Shown: positions 15,833 to 24,812, counted from the first letter of the stretch. The stretch is DNA of 33,503 nucleotides from Laspinema sp. D2d (GCF_025370755.1 NZ_JAMXFC010000054.1:1-33503), one strand, 5' to 3'. Made by a program: numbers and translations. The notes: generated by a model not told the origin, from the letters alone.

Positions 15833-17230
15833 ATGTCTACTTTGCTCGCTGATGCGAAAAACCTATTAGCTGAACTGATTGCTCGTTACGCCTCCCGGGT
15901 TGATTATTTAGCAATTCGCCTAGAAGAAGCGGAAGGCACCGATATCTTTTTGAGGGGTGAAAAGATTGAAACCCTAAGTGAGGGAGTCTCGATTGGGGGA
16001 CAAGTCCGCGCTTGCTATCAGGGGGGTTGGGGCTTTGCTAGTTTTAATCAACTAGCAGGACTGGCAGAACGAATCGAAGAAGCGATCGCTGCTGCGCGAT
16101 TAGTCGGGGATGAAGAAACCATTTTAGCCCCCGTGGACCCGGTACAAATTACCTGTGAACTGTTACTCACCGGCACTGACCCGAGAAAGATTCCGATTAT
16201 CGACAAAAAGAGATTGTGCGATCGCTATACGGATATCCTCCGACAAGTTGACCCGCGCATCACCACCACCTCGGTTCGTTACAGTGACAGTGCTCAACGC
16301 ATCCTCCTGTTCACCTCAGAAGGAACAATCCTAGAACAGTCTTGGGTAGATATGGAAATGCGCTTTGCCGCCACTGCACGGAATGGGGAAACGGTCCAAA
16401 CGGGACGAGAAACCACCGGATCTCGGAAAGCTTATGAAGATTTAATCCAGCTTGATTCCCAAGTGCGAGGGGCCGCCCAAAGAGCGGTAGAAGCCCTCTC
16501 CCTGCCTTCGGTGAAAGGGAACACCTACCAAGTTGTAATTGACCCCATTCTGTCGGGATTGTTCGTTCATGAAGCCTTTGGACATCTTTCTGAAGCTGAT
16601 ATGGCGTATGAAAACCCCGATTTGTTGGAAGTGATGACCCTGGGACGCCGGTTTGGTCCTGAAGAGTTACAAATCTTTGATGGTGCGGCCCCTCCGGGTC
16701 ATCGCGGAAGTTATCTTTATGATGATGAAGGAACACCTGCCACAACAACTCAGTTGATTAAAGATGGGGTACTCGTCGGACGCCTCCATTCCCGAGAAAC
16801 TGCGGGGAAATTAGAGGAAACTGCCACAGGAAATGCCCGCTGTTTGAATTATCATTATCCTCCCATTGTCCGTATGACGAATACTTGGATTGAACGGGGA
16901 AAGACTCCGGTTCAGGATTTATTTACGGATATTAAAGAAGGGGTTTATGCCCGCAATTGGCTGGGAGGAATGACGAATGGGGAAATGTTTACCTTCAGTG
17001 CTGGGGAAGCTTGGATGATTAGAAATGGTCAATTAGCTGAACCTGTGCGAGATGTCACCCTTTCGGGGAATGTGTTTAGTACCTTAGCGGATATTGAGGC
17101 GATCGGGGATGATTTCTATTGGGATGAATCTGGCGGTTGCGGCAAAGGTGGACAAAATGGGTTACCTGTAGGCTGTGGCGGTCCCAGTCTGCGAATTCGC
17201 AATGTCGTCGTAGGGGGCGAGTCGGCGTAG
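15833..17230 (+). CDS. tldD: TldD-type metalloprotease subunit
   Basis: A TldD/PmbA family protein, known as the metal-bearing subunit of a heterodimeric protease that degrades unfolded peptides and matures peptide products such as microcins. With the ATG at 15833 (MSTLLADAKNLL) it is 465 residues, usual length. An upstream GTG at 15776 extends the frame by 19 residues that look non-coding. The zinc motif HExxxH is present as H246-E247-A-F-G-H251. The conserved C-terminal part includes CGKGGQNGLPVGCGGPSLRI, typical of TldD. The partner TldE/PmbA is not in this window. An inverted-repeat element with a CCCCCCTT/AAGGGGGG hairpin lies just after the stop and may end transcription. Confidence 0.93.
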   Translation: MSTLLADAKNLLAELIARYASRVDYLAIRLEEAEGTDIFLRGEKIETLSEGVSIGGQVRACYQGGWGFASFNQLAGLAERIEEAIAAARLVGDEETILAPVDPVQITCELLLTGTDPRKIPIIDKKRLCDRYTDILRQVDPRITTTSVRYSDSAQRILLFTSEGTILEQSWVDMEMRFAATARNGETVQTGRETTGSRKAYEDLIQLDSQVRGAAQRAVEALSLPSVKGNTYQVVIDPILSGLFVHEAFGHLSEADMAYENPDLLEVMTLGRRFGPEELQIFDGAAPPGHRGSYLYDDEGTPATTTQLIKDGVLVGRLHSRETAGKLEETATGNARCLNYHYPPIVRMTNTWIERGKTPVQDLFTDIKEGVYARNWLGGMTNGEMFTFSAGEAWMIRNGQLAEPVRDVTLSGNVFSTLADIEAIGDDFYWDESGGCGKGGQNGLPVGCGGPSLRIRNVVVGGESA

Positions 17231-17247
17231 GTTTTTCCAGTTTAATA

Positions 17248-17316
17248 GACCTCTTGCAAAAATCCGGATTGATCCCCTCAACCCCCCTTTTTAAGGGGGG
17301 CTTTAAAGAATTTTGC
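17248..17316 (+). repeat. About 70-bp dispersed repeat, copy A
   Basis: It runs from GACCTCTTGCAAAAATCC to GAATTTTGCC and contains an internal hairpin CCCCCCTT-TTT-AAGGGGGG. A similar unit lies in opposite orientation at 19683-19750, and a part of it lies inside the giant gene at 29798-29832. Such GC-rich hairpin units are common dispersed repeats in cyanobacteria. Confidence 0.8.
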
Positions 17317-17344
17317 CAGAAGTTTAATGACCAATGCCAGGAGA

Positions 17345-17359
17345 AGAAACCGGGTTTCT
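17345..17359. repeat. AGAAACCSGGTTTCT palindromic unit, copy 3
   Basis: AGAAACCGGGTTTCT, identical to 4656-4670. A partial version with TCCGGTTTCT follows near 17401-17410. It sits in the gap between tldD and the convergent membrane-protein gene. Confidence 0.6.
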
Positions 17360-17470
17360 AGCCGAGATTTGGGAAAAATTGACAGAAAGTTTGTAAAGAA
17401 ATCCGGTTTCTAACCTCTACTGTACCCCGAAACTAAAAACCAACCATAGAGATTCTGAGACAGCCTTTAC

Positions 17471-18919
17471 TTACTGAAGTGAGGGGAGGGAAGGCGGGAC
17501 TTCTGATTGGTAAAGGTTTTCCATTTCCGCCAGGGTTGCTTCGGGGTCGCTATGGCTAGATTTTACCACATAATTAAGTTTTAATTCTTCAAGAAAATCG
17601 GTGAGTAAGACTTGTATTTCTTCTTGGGTTTGCCGATCGCCTAAAGCTTGTCGAAAGGCTTTATTGAACTCCTGACTGAGGCGATCAAATAGCAGTCGCC
17701 CTTCTACATCAGCATAAGAGGTTTCCAAAACGGTTACCGTAGTTTGTGCTAAATTAGAAGCCATCTGTTCGGTAAAATCTCGCGGCAAATTCCCGAGCCC
17801 CGGAACAGCTTTAAGGCTTTGATAAACCGCAGAATCTTTAAATGCACCTTCTATACTATGATGCAAAACGGCTTCTAATTCTGGCTTAATTTGCGGCAAA
17901 ACTTTGTAGATGGTTAATTCTAGGAGTCTGTCGGTAATGACTTCAATTTCATTCACATCATTCAAGTCGATCGCGGGTTCGGGATTCAACAAGGATTGGG
18001 CGGCAGTGCCCTCTCGAATGGAGTCTTGTGCTTGATTGATAAAGCGAACCATCACAAATCGCGACAGGCGATCGGCGAGTTTAGCCGCCGGTTCATGGGT
18101 CATCTGGACTATGATGCGATCGAAATTAACCAATTGACTCTGTTGCAGCCTCACGGCAACTGGAATCACCCGCAACCCTCGCCAAAACGGTAAAAACAAT
18201 AAAACATCATACCAGCGTCGTAACATCGCATCGATCCAGCGTAAGCCCGTAATCCGGCGATGAATAAAGAAGGTATGCAGTAGGAATTCTAGTCCAAATA
18301 GACACATAAATAAAATATCAATTCGCCAGAATTCATCAACGACTTGCCCAATTTCATTGATATTTCGGAAATAATTACTGGCAATTAAAGGGTTTATCTG
18401 ATTTTGAAAAAAGTTTAATTCTTGACTTAAATTATGGCTACTTAAATAACTCGAAGTCCAAAAGGTTTGAAACGCTTCAGAAGCATACTCGGTCCCCAAA
18501 TGCTGACGCATTCGCCTTTGAATTTTGGCAAACGTGCCGAACTTACCCGCAGCCATAAAGGGGTTTTCCTTGAGCATTCCCTCGCTTTCATGGCGTAAAG
18601 ATTCTAGCAAATTCTCCACCTGGGGCGTTTCCAGGGAACTTTGAGGCTGTTGGAGTTCCCGGATTAATTGATGGACGGTTGCCAGGTATTTTTCAGTTTC
18701 AGGATGGGGCTCAATCCCTTTAAGTTTATCATAGGTGCTCACAACGGAGGGGACTTGGTGAAAATAAATATCACGCAGGGGAATATATGAGGAATCGAAC
18801 CCGACTAACAGCAAATTGATAACGGCGAGAATCGCCATAAATTTTTTAAACCAGTCAATCGGTCCCCGGGTATTCGGTAGACTTTCTGGGTTGGCAGTTT
18901 TTAGGGTTTCCATTTTCAA
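17471..18919 (-). CDS. Membrane protein of unknown function, voltage-sensor-like segment
   Basis: A 482-residue protein I do not recognise by name. It has a likely membrane segment at residues 27-42 (FMAILAVINLLLVGF), a long soluble helical stretch, then membrane segments near 200-219 (IDILFMCLFGLEFLLHTFFI) and 237-247 (YDVLLFLPFW). The part FGLEFLLHTFF, RRWYDVLLFLPFWRGLRVIPVAVRL, with spaced arginines, recalls the S3-S4 end of voltage-sensor domains, but no pore is visible. The C-terminal 220 residues are soluble and helical. It lies 41 bp downstream of coaE on the same strand and is probably co-transcribed. Function unknown; the sensor resemblance is inference. Confidence 0.75.
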   Translation of the reverse strand: MKMETLKTANPESLPNTRGPIDWFKKFMAILAVINLLLVGFDSSYIPLRDIYFHQVPSVVSTYDKLKGIEPHPETEKYLATVHQLIRELQQPQSSLETPQVENLLESLRHESEGMLKENPFMAAGKFGTFAKIQRRMRQHLGTEYASEAFQTFWTSSYLSSHNLSQELNFFQNQINPLIASNYFRNINEIGQVVDEFWRIDILFMCLFGLEFLLHTFFIHRRITGLRWIDAMLRRWYDVLLFLPFWRGLRVIPVAVRLQQSQLVNFDRIIVQMTHEPAAKLADRLSRFVMVRFINQAQDSIREGTAAQSLLNPEPAIDLNDVNEIEVITDRLLELTIYKVLPQIKPELEAVLHHSIEGAFKDSAVYQSLKAVPGLGNLPRDFTEQMASNLAQTTVTVLETSYADVEGRLLFDRLSQEFNKAFRQALGDRQTQEEIQVLLTDFLEELKLNYVVKSSHSDPEATLAEMENLYQSEVPPSLPSLQ

Positions 18920-18960
18920 GACAGAGATTAAGTTAGAAGTAAAACTATCCCGGTTGGGGT

Positions 18961-19569
18961 TTAGTTCCTATTGTCTCTATCTGACATCAAAGCGACATCT
19001 ATCTGTTGGATGAGGTGTTCTATCGTTGAGGAATTATCTAAGATGACATCCGCCTGAACACACTTTTCAGCTAAGGGCATTTGGCTATTAATTCTAGCCT
19101 GAGCTTGTTCTCGGGTCAATCCATCGCGTTCCATCAATCGCTGAATCTGGCGATCGCCAGGACAAGATACCACCCAAATTTCTGTAACTAAATCCGTCAT
19201 TTGTGCTTCAAACAACAACGGAATCACTAATACTGCGGTAGACTGTTCTGGCAAAGCTGCAATTTCTCGAAGGAAGCGATCGCGTACTTGGGGATGGATT
19301 TGTTCCTCTAACCACTGTTTTTCCGGGGGTTGAGTAAACACAATCTCCCCTAGCTTCTGGCGATTCAGACTGCGATCGGGCAGTAGCAACGAACTCCCAT
19401 ACCGCTTTACAATTTGATTTAACACTTCTGAACCAATCTGCACCGCTTTCCGCGCATAAATATCCGCATCAAATACAGGTAAGTGGTGATGATTCTTCAA
19501 ATAATTAGAAACAGTAGTTTTACCTGTAGCAATTCCACCTGTTAATCCAATTTGACGTTTATTTACCAT
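18961..19569 (-). CDS. coaE: Dephospho-CoA kinase
   Basis: A cytosolic enzyme that phosphorylates dephospho-CoA with ATP, the last step of coenzyme A synthesis. The P-loop GGIATGKTT starts at residue 11. The CoA-site motif FDADIYARKAVQ, the lid region DRFLREIAALPEQ and the conserved VIPLLFE follow. With the ATG at 19569 (MVNKRQIGLTGG) it has 202 residues, normal for the family. An upstream ATG at 19620 adds 17 residues without family resemblance. The membrane-protein gene follows after 41 bp. Upstream lies a dispersed hairpin repeat. Confidence 0.92.
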   Translation of the reverse strand: MVNKRQIGLTGGIATGKTTVSNYLKNHHHLPVFDADIYARKAVQIGSEVLNQIVKRYGSSLLLPDRSLNRQKLGEIVFTQPPEKQWLEEQIHPQVRDRFLREIAALPEQSTAVLVIPLLFEAQMTDLVTEIWVVSCPGDRQIQRLMERDGLTREQAQARINSQMPLAEKCVQADVILDNSSTIEHLIQQIDVALMSDRDNRN

Positions 19570-19682
19570 GCTCAACCCTACGTCCAAATAAAAAATATTC
19601 CTAGTAACAGCTTTAGTCATTAGCTAATAGTTTAAGAAGCAACTTGAGTCGTTACTAGGAAGATTCAAGATGTTATACTTCG

Positions 19683-19750
19683 GGCAAAATTCTAAGAAGC
19701 CCCCCTTAATAAGAAGGGTTGGGGGATCAATCCTTTTTTTGTAAGAGGTC
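19683..19750 (-). repeat. About 70-bp dispersed repeat, copy B, inverted relative to copy A
   Basis: On the minus strand it runs from GACCTCTTACAAAAAAAGG to GAATTTTGCC, matching copy A at 17248-17316 over most of its length. The differences lie mainly in the hairpin loop region. Copies A and B bracket coaE and the membrane-protein gene as an inverted pair. Copy B lies between the SLH gene's stop and the coaE start. Confidence 0.8.
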
Positions 19751-19752
19751 GA

Positions 19753-20388
19753 TTAGTTAGGGATGTCTGGAATCGTGCCAGGATTGCCTTGCTTGGCTAA
19801 ATATTGACTTAAGGCATAAGCCATATCTGCACGAGTCATGGGTTGTAAGGGATTCAGGTCGTTATTGTTGCTAACATTAACTAATTCTTCAAAAATAGCT
19901 GTAGCTAAGGCTTGTCTAGCCCAATCTGGGGTTTGATAGCCATCTCGATAGGAGGTTAAAATGCGATTTACCTCGGTATCATTGAGCATTAAAACTCCAA
20001 AAGCTTGGGCAAAAATGGCAAATCCTTCGGCGCGAGTTACGGATTGATTGGGATGAAATCTGCCGGTTAAATCGCCTTTCATAATCCCGGTTTTTAGGGC
20101 GATTTCAATGTCTTTATAGGCCCAGTGTGAGGGCGGAACATCGGAAATGGGTTGATTTTGACTCGTGACTGTATTGCGTTGGTCTAGTTGAAAGGTTTTG
20201 ACGAGAATTGAAGCAAGTTCGGCCCGCACAACTCCGCGTTCCGGATGAAATTCCCCGTCAGAATAGGGAGTCATTAACCCAGATTCAAGGACAATTTGAA
20301 TGGGATTAAGGGATTGTTGTGCTTGCACGGAAATGATCAGGCTTTGCAGCAGTAAGGTGGCGGAAATGACGGTTAAAAGTTTCTTCAT
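19753..20388 (-). CDS. Secreted SLH-domain protein
   Basis: A 211-residue exported protein. Residues 1-23 form a signal peptide (MKKLLTVISATLLLQSLIISVQA, cut after AQA). The mature part is three S-layer homology repeats: ESGLMTPYSDGEFHPERGVVRAELASIL, KTGIMKGDLTGRFHPNQSVTRAEGFAIF, and a more degenerate third one with LNPLQPMTRADMAYAL. SLH repeats bind pyruvylated or other secondary cell-wall polymers, so it probably sits at the outer side of the peptidoglycan. There is no porin domain after the SLH repeats, unlike cyanobacterial SLH-porins. The stop is within a few bases of the dispersed repeat copy B. Confidence 0.88.
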   Translation of the reverse strand: MKKLLTVISATLLLQSLIISVQAQQSLNPIQIVLESGLMTPYSDGEFHPERGVVRAELASILVKTFQLDQRNTVTSQNQPISDVPPSHWAYKDIEIALKTGIMKGDLTGRFHPNQSVTRAEGFAIFAQAFGVLMLNDTEVNRILTSYRDGYQTPDWARQALATAIFEELVNVSNNNDLNPLQPMTRADMAYALSQYLAKQGNPGTIPDIPN

Positions 20389-20996
20389 AGCAGGGGGATA
20401 GTTCTCTCAAAACGGTTAGGGTTGAGCGCGCTTTGTATCAAGGGTCAGGAATCCAGGTGTGATAGAGTCTGGTATGGATGGTATTGATCGCTCTATATGA
20501 GGTCCCTCACCTCCCTAAACAGCGCTATGGGATAGAACTACAACGGGGGTTTGACTCGATAAGGATTTTCTGCTACGATGGCGCTGCTCAAGGGACGATG
20601 TTCTATTATCCGATCGCCTGGGGCGCAAGGCAAGGGAGTCGTCGGTACTATCCGAGGGTGGGGTCTGGGGCTTCCCTGAAAAAAAAGTTTGGGGTTGAGC
20701 TTGAACTCTTTTGAAAACTAGGATACAATTAAATCCAGCCGTGATGCCTCATCCTCTATCTCTCCAACTCAGAGGATTCCCAGCCGAGTCTCTAGGCTAC
20801 GATGAGATCATGCCTGAGAGCCTAATTGAAGCCACAATCTTTAGGGAACCATCCCGGAACCCACCCGTCTCAACCTCCGTAGTTTCACGTACAGAGAAAG
20901 TTCCGTAATTTTACTGAGTTAGATCGAGCGATTCCACCGATGATTTTTCCAGAGATGAGCGACAGAATAGTAAGCATAGAGTTCAGGTAAAAGATT
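20389..20996. other. 600-bp gap with no convincing gene
   Basis: Two short plus-strand frames (20478-20714 and 20711-20908) show no recognisable domain or family likeness, and I do not support them. The stretch must contain the promoter of the minus-strand SLH gene and that of the 60-residue gene. No clear RNA fold was recognised. Confidence 0.4.
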
Positions 20997-21179
20997 ATGC
21001 AAGTTACAGCAACCGTCCGCGATATGTTCATCAATGCTTCTCTCTCTCAGCAAATCAGTTTCCACGATTGGGTACTCTTAAACGCATTACCCGAGTCTAA
21101 CCTCTCTCAAGAAGAGAGACGGATGATCAAACGCTTAATGCACAGCGTGAGACGAGGTTGGTTTAGAGTGCTAAGCTAA
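20997..21179 (+). CDS. Small conserved-looking protein, 60 residues
   Basis: MQVTATVRDMFINASLSQ starts a compact, Arg/Ser-rich 60-residue protein ending RRMIKRLMHSVRRGWFRVLS. The composition is that of a real gene: amphipathic helices, a basic C-terminus, and no low complexity. An intrinsic terminator begins 30 bp after its stop. I recall similar short proteins in other filamentous cyanobacteria, but cannot name a function. The basic tail could bind nucleic acid or a membrane surface, which is speculation. It is convergent with cobA-hemD. Confidence 0.65.
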   Translation: MQVTATVRDMFINASLSQQISFHDWVLLNALPESNLSQEERRMIKRLMHSVRRGWFRVLS

Positions 21180-21208
21180 TCCAGACCATCAGGGCATTTT
21201 TCTCAACC

Positions 21209-21233
21209 CCGGTTTGACAGAAACCGGCTTTTT
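21209..21233 (+). terminator. Intrinsic terminator after the 60-residue gene
   Basis: The stem CCGGTTT / AAACCGG with a 5-base loop is followed by CTTTTTA. Orientation and place fit termination of the plus-strand small gene before the convergent cobA-hemD. Confidence 0.85.
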
Positions 21234-21258
21234 ATCTGCAAAGGATCAAGGAATCCTC

Positions 21259-22869
21259 TCACCAGTTGTTAGAGAGTAAGGCTTGTAGCAAGCCGTCGAG
21301 AGTATATTCCTGAGCTTCCACATCAACTCTTCCCAGTAATTCATAACAGGTTTTTGACGTTTGCGGACCAATTGAAGCAATTCGCACGTTATGTAATAAG
21401 CTTTGCCAAGGACGATCGCCACTGCGGGATTCGCGATCGAGTAGCTGACAAAAGTTTCGCACGGTTTTTGAACTGGCAAAGGTGACGATATCAATGCGCC
21501 TCTGTTGCAGTGCATTCCATGCTTCCGGCGCGATCGCATCAGGACAACCGGACTCATAAGCGGCAACTTCTTCCACAATCGCACCTTGAGTCGTAAACTC
21601 CGCAACCAATACCTCTCGTCCCCCGGTTTCCACCCGAGGAAACAAGATTTTTTGTCCCGATACATCCTCGGGAAATTGTTCTACCAGGGAATCGGCAACA
21701 AAATCAGGGGGAATATAATCCGCTGTCAAACTCCGCTGTTGTAAGGTGGCAGCAGTTTTTTTGCCAACCACTGCAATTTTAACCCCTGCCAGGATTCGGG
21801 TATCTTTTCCTATGGCAAGGAGGCGATCGCAGAAGTAATCGACGGCATTGGCAGAGGTGAGAATTAACCAGTCAAACTCTGAAATTCGGGCGATCGCACT
21901 ATCCAGAGACTCCCAACTGGAGGGAGGACGAATTTCTAACGCAGGCATTTCGATCGCCATTGCACCGGCATCGGTTAGCATTTCAGTAAAGGTACTGGAT
22001 TGTCCTGCCGATCGCGTAACGAGCACGGTTTTTCCCGTTAAACCCGAGGCAGAATTAGGGGAAGAATTGGCAGCGTGAGATGAATAGTTAGACATGGAAA
22101 CAGGGTCAGCAGAATCGGGAGAGAGTGGACGACGAGAGGGGGACTCCGGAAGCAAATAGTCGCGTAATTTGACCACTTCGCCAATCACCATCACCGCAGG
22201 AGAGAGAGATTCCCCTCGGGTGCGATCGCGGATATCGGCGAAGGTCCCAGTCCAAACAAACTGCCGACTGGTGCCACAAGCGCGAATAATAGCAATGGGA
22301 GTTTGTGGGGATTTGCCTTGTTGCAGCAACTGCCGCAGGATTTCATCCAGTTGCCGAGTTCCCATTAAGATGACAACCGTCGGCATTCGCGCCAGGGTTT
22401 CCCAGTCGAGGCGATCGCAATCATGTCCCGTCACCACGGTAAACGAGTGACTCATCACCGGATCAGTGAGGGGAATTCCGGCAAGTAAGGGTCCCGCTAA
22501 CGCCGAAGAAATGCCGGGGATGACTTCATAAGCACATCTTGCCGCCTTCAATGCCTGGATTTCCTCCGTACAGCGTCCGAAAATAAAGGGGTCTCCACTT
22601 TTAAGACGTACTACCCGCTTGCCTTGCTGACATTGCGCTACCAAGAGGCGATCGATATCCCCCTGTTGCCAACTGGGTTGTCCACCGCGTTTGCCGACAT
22701 GGATCCGTTGACAACCGGCAGGAGCCAATTGCAACAACTGCTCATCAATCAGGGCATCATACACGATCGCCTCCGCTTCTGCCAACAATTGCCGCGATCG
22801 CACCGTTAAATACGCAGCATCACCGGGTCCTGCACCCACTAAATAGACGATTCCCCCTGTTTGAGTCAC
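21259..22869 (-). CDS. cobA-hemD: Fused uroporphyrinogen-III C-methyltransferase / uroporphyrinogen-III synthase
   Basis: A 536-residue two-domain tetrapyrrole enzyme. Residues 1-240 or so are the SAM-dependent methyltransferase (CobA/SUMT) that makes precorrin-2 for siroheme and cobalamin: YLVGAGPGDAAYLT at the start, then RLKSGDPFIFGR and VIPGISSALAGPLLAGIPLT. Residues about 275-530 are uroporphyrinogen-III synthase (HemD): GKTVLVTRSAGQSSTF, DWLILTSANAVDYF and VTFASSKTVRNF. A Ser/Pro-rich linker of about 35 residues joins them. The usual GRGGEE after FIFGR reads GRCTEE, which I believe is normal in cyanobacterial homologues. It supplies siroheme for nitrite and sulfite reductase, which links loosely to cysH. 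Confidence 0.92.
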   Translation of the reverse strand: MTQTGGIVYLVGAGPGDAAYLTVRSRQLLAEAEAIVYDALIDEQLLQLAPAGCQRIHVGKRGGQPSWQQGDIDRLLVAQCQQGKRVVRLKSGDPFIFGRCTEEIQALKAARCAYEVIPGISSALAGPLLAGIPLTDPVMSHSFTVVTGHDCDRLDWETLARMPTVVILMGTRQLDEILRQLLQQGKSPQTPIAIIRACGTSRQFVWTGTFADIRDRTRGESLSPAVMVIGEVVKLRDYLLPESPSRRPLSPDSADPVSMSNYSSHAANSSPNSASGLTGKTVLVTRSAGQSSTFTEMLTDAGAMAIEMPALEIRPPSSWESLDSAIARISEFDWLILTSANAVDYFCDRLLAIGKDTRILAGVKIAVVGKKTAATLQQRSLTADYIPPDFVADSLVEQFPEDVSGQKILFPRVETGGREVLVAEFTTQGAIVEEVAAYESGCPDAIAPEAWNALQQRRIDIVTFASSKTVRNFCQLLDRESRSGDRPWQSLLHNVRIASIGPQTSKTCYELLGRVDVEAQEYTLDGLLQALLSNNW

Positions 22870-23024
22870 AATTCCTCGTCCCTTTTGACATCCTCAGAAG
22901 GTATCTTACCCTGATTGCGGTGGCACTGCTGCCTTTTGTCGCAATTCTCCCCTCAACCCTGACTAAACTCCAATTCATATAGTATTTTCGATCAAGAGTG
23001 CTTCATCGAAAATTAGCTGAAACC

Positions 23025-23834
23025 ATGTCAACCTCCCAGCAAACCATCTCCCTCCTCTGTCCCACGCGAGGACGTCCGGAACAGGCATTACGACTAGCTT
23101 TGAGCGTGTTAAACACGGCATCTCAACCCCAACGAGTCGAACTCCTATTTTATGTGGATGATGACGATCGGAAACAATCTGAATATTTGGAGGTGTTTAA
23201 AACCCATAAACCAAAATTAGACCGATTTCGGCGCTGTGGGTTTTTATTAGGAGAGGCGATCGGCATTTCCAAAGCATGGAATGAACTCGCCAGTCGCTGC
23301 GAAGGTAACCTCCTAATTATGGCAGCCGATGACCAAACCTACAACGATTTCGGGTGGGACGATCGCCTTGATATCGAAACCCAGAAATATCCCGATGAAA
23401 TTTTTTGTATGTGGTTCAACGAGGGACATTGGCAAGAAAAACTCTGTACCTTTCCCATCGTTTCCCGCAAATGGTGTCAAACTTTGGGCTATTTTACAAC
23501 GGGATTATTTGAATGCCTCTATGATGATATGTGGATTTGGGAACTTGCCAAACGAGTCGGCAGATTGCACTACATTCCCGATATTCTCACGGAACATTTA
23601 CACTGGGGATATGGTAAAGCAGAAATCGATGAAACCTATCAGCATAAACAAGTTTCTGCCGACAAGAAATTAAAACCAGCAGTCTATCGAGACATGGATT
23701 TATATTGCAGAACCGTTCCCTATCGAGAAACCGATGCCAGACGGATTGCCGCAGTCATGCAAGGACAAGTTTTCCTCTACCCCGCCGAGTTAATGGTCCC
23801 CGGCAAATCCACTATCTTCGATCGCCGAGACTAA
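23025..23834 (+). CDS. Glycosyltransferase family 2-like protein
   Basis: A soluble protein of 269 residues from the ATG at 23025; a GTG at 22998 would add nine residues. The N-terminal ISLLCPTRGRPEQALRLALSVL begins a GT-A-type nucleotide-sugar fold. Acid clusters follow in LLFYVDDDDR and LLIMAADDQTYND, the latter like the DxD that binds the metal and sugar nucleotide. The C-terminal region has Trp/Tyr-rich segments (EHLHWGYGKAEID) and no membrane segment. Substrate and acceptor are unknown. It is divergent from cobA-hemD and convergent with the FkbM methyltransferase, near the giant glycosyltransferase, so a shared role in surface glycan synthesis is possible. Confidence 0.7.
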   Translation: MSTSQQTISLLCPTRGRPEQALRLALSVLNTASQPQRVELLFYVDDDDRKQSEYLEVFKTHKPKLDRFRRCGFLLGEAIGISKAWNELASRCEGNLLIMAADDQTYNDFGWDDRLDIETQKYPDEIFCMWFNEGHWQEKLCTFPIVSRKWCQTLGYFTTGLFECLYDDMWIWELAKRVGRLHYIPDILTEHLHWGYGKAEIDETYQHKQVSADKKLKPAVYRDMDLYCRTVPYRETDARRIAAVMQGQVFLYPAELMVPGKSTIFDRRD

Positions 23835-23899
23835 GATTAATTTTCCGATGTTGGTAGTAATGACTAAAATCGTTACTACCAACGGGAAACAACAGCATT

Positions 23900-24739
23900 T
23901 TAGAGTTCATCCCTTAAAGCAAATACCAAGTTAAAAACATAGTCCGACTTGTAATATTGATCCGGGGATAATTTCACCCAGTGGGGGGACTCGCTTCTTA
24001 ATAAATAGGGACTGTATCCTAGGGATGCCATGAACTCTCGTAACTGTTTTTCATTGGTTCCCATTTTGTTTAAGGCGAAGCGATTGATTTCGGCGATGAT
24101 GTAGGGGACCTGATAGGTGGTAAGGGTTTTTAAGGAACCTTGTAAAACCTGATATTCAGCCCCTTCGGTGTCGATTTTAATTAATTTAACCCCAGTTAAT
24201 CCTTTGTCTCGGACAACTTCATCAAGGGTTGTCATGGATAGAGTGGAAGTTTGCCGGTAACTGCGACTGATTTTATTAAATTCATGCAGTCCCACATCCC
24301 ATAATGCGTGTCCCCCATCATTATCAGCATTATAGAAGAACTCTACAGGTTTCGTTTCTGAACCCAATACGGTGGGAATTACCTGTATTTGGGGGAATTG
24401 ATTTAAGGTAATATGGTCTTGAATCCAGTTGATATTAGTTTTATCCGGTTCAATGCTCATTACTCTGCCTGTTTCTCCGACTAGAATTGCCGCGAGGAGG
24501 GAGTAATAGCCAATATGTGCACCAATATCAATAAAAGTATCCCCAGGTTTCAACACTCGTTCTAAAAATTTAGATTCTTCGGGTTCATAGAATTTCCCCT
24601 GGGAAAAATAGTGCCACATGATTTTTTGACTGTATTTGGAAATATCCAAATTTAGATGCAGCTTGTGATATTCCTGATTCAGTCGAACTAATAGATCAAC
24701 AGGTTTTTTGCTAGAAGATTGGGGGAGAGTTTGAGTCAT
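23900..24739 (-). CDS. FkbM-family SAM-dependent methyltransferase
   Basis: A 279-residue soluble methyltransferase. The SAM-binding motif I is TFIDIGAHIGYYSLLAA (residues 68-84). The acidic loop SIEPDKTNINWI follows, and the FkbM hallmark VKLIKIDTEGAEYQVLQG lies near residue 190. The family typically O-methylates sugars or small molecules; many members sit in polysaccharide or glycoprotein gene clusters. Here it is 125 bp downstream of the giant TPR glycosyltransferase on the same strand, so both may belong to one glycan-modifying unit. Hairpins lie between them. Methyl acceptor unknown. Confidence 0.9.
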   Translation of the reverse strand: MTQTLPQSSSKKPVDLLVRLNQEYHKLHLNLDISKYSQKIMWHYFSQGKFYEPEESKFLERVLKPGDTFIDIGAHIGYYSLLAAILVGETGRVMSIEPDKTNINWIQDHITLNQFPQIQVIPTVLGSETKPVEFFYNADNDGGHALWDVGLHEFNKISRSYRQTSTLSMTTLDEVVRDKGLTGVKLIKIDTEGAEYQVLQGSLKTLTTYQVPYIIAEINRFALNKMGTNEKQLREFMASLGYSPYLLRSESPHWVKLSPDQYYKSDYVFNLVFALRDEL

Positions 24740-24812
24740 GGATTAACAGGTAGAGTCGCGATTAACAGGAGAAATAATACCAAATTTAGGCATCAAGAAT
24801 CATTTTTATTAG

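Noticed and set aside
20478-20908. Two short plus-strand frames of 78 and 65 residues
   Set aside because: No recognisable domain and no good ribosome binding site; they overlap each other at the ends. They look like chance frames in a long gap.
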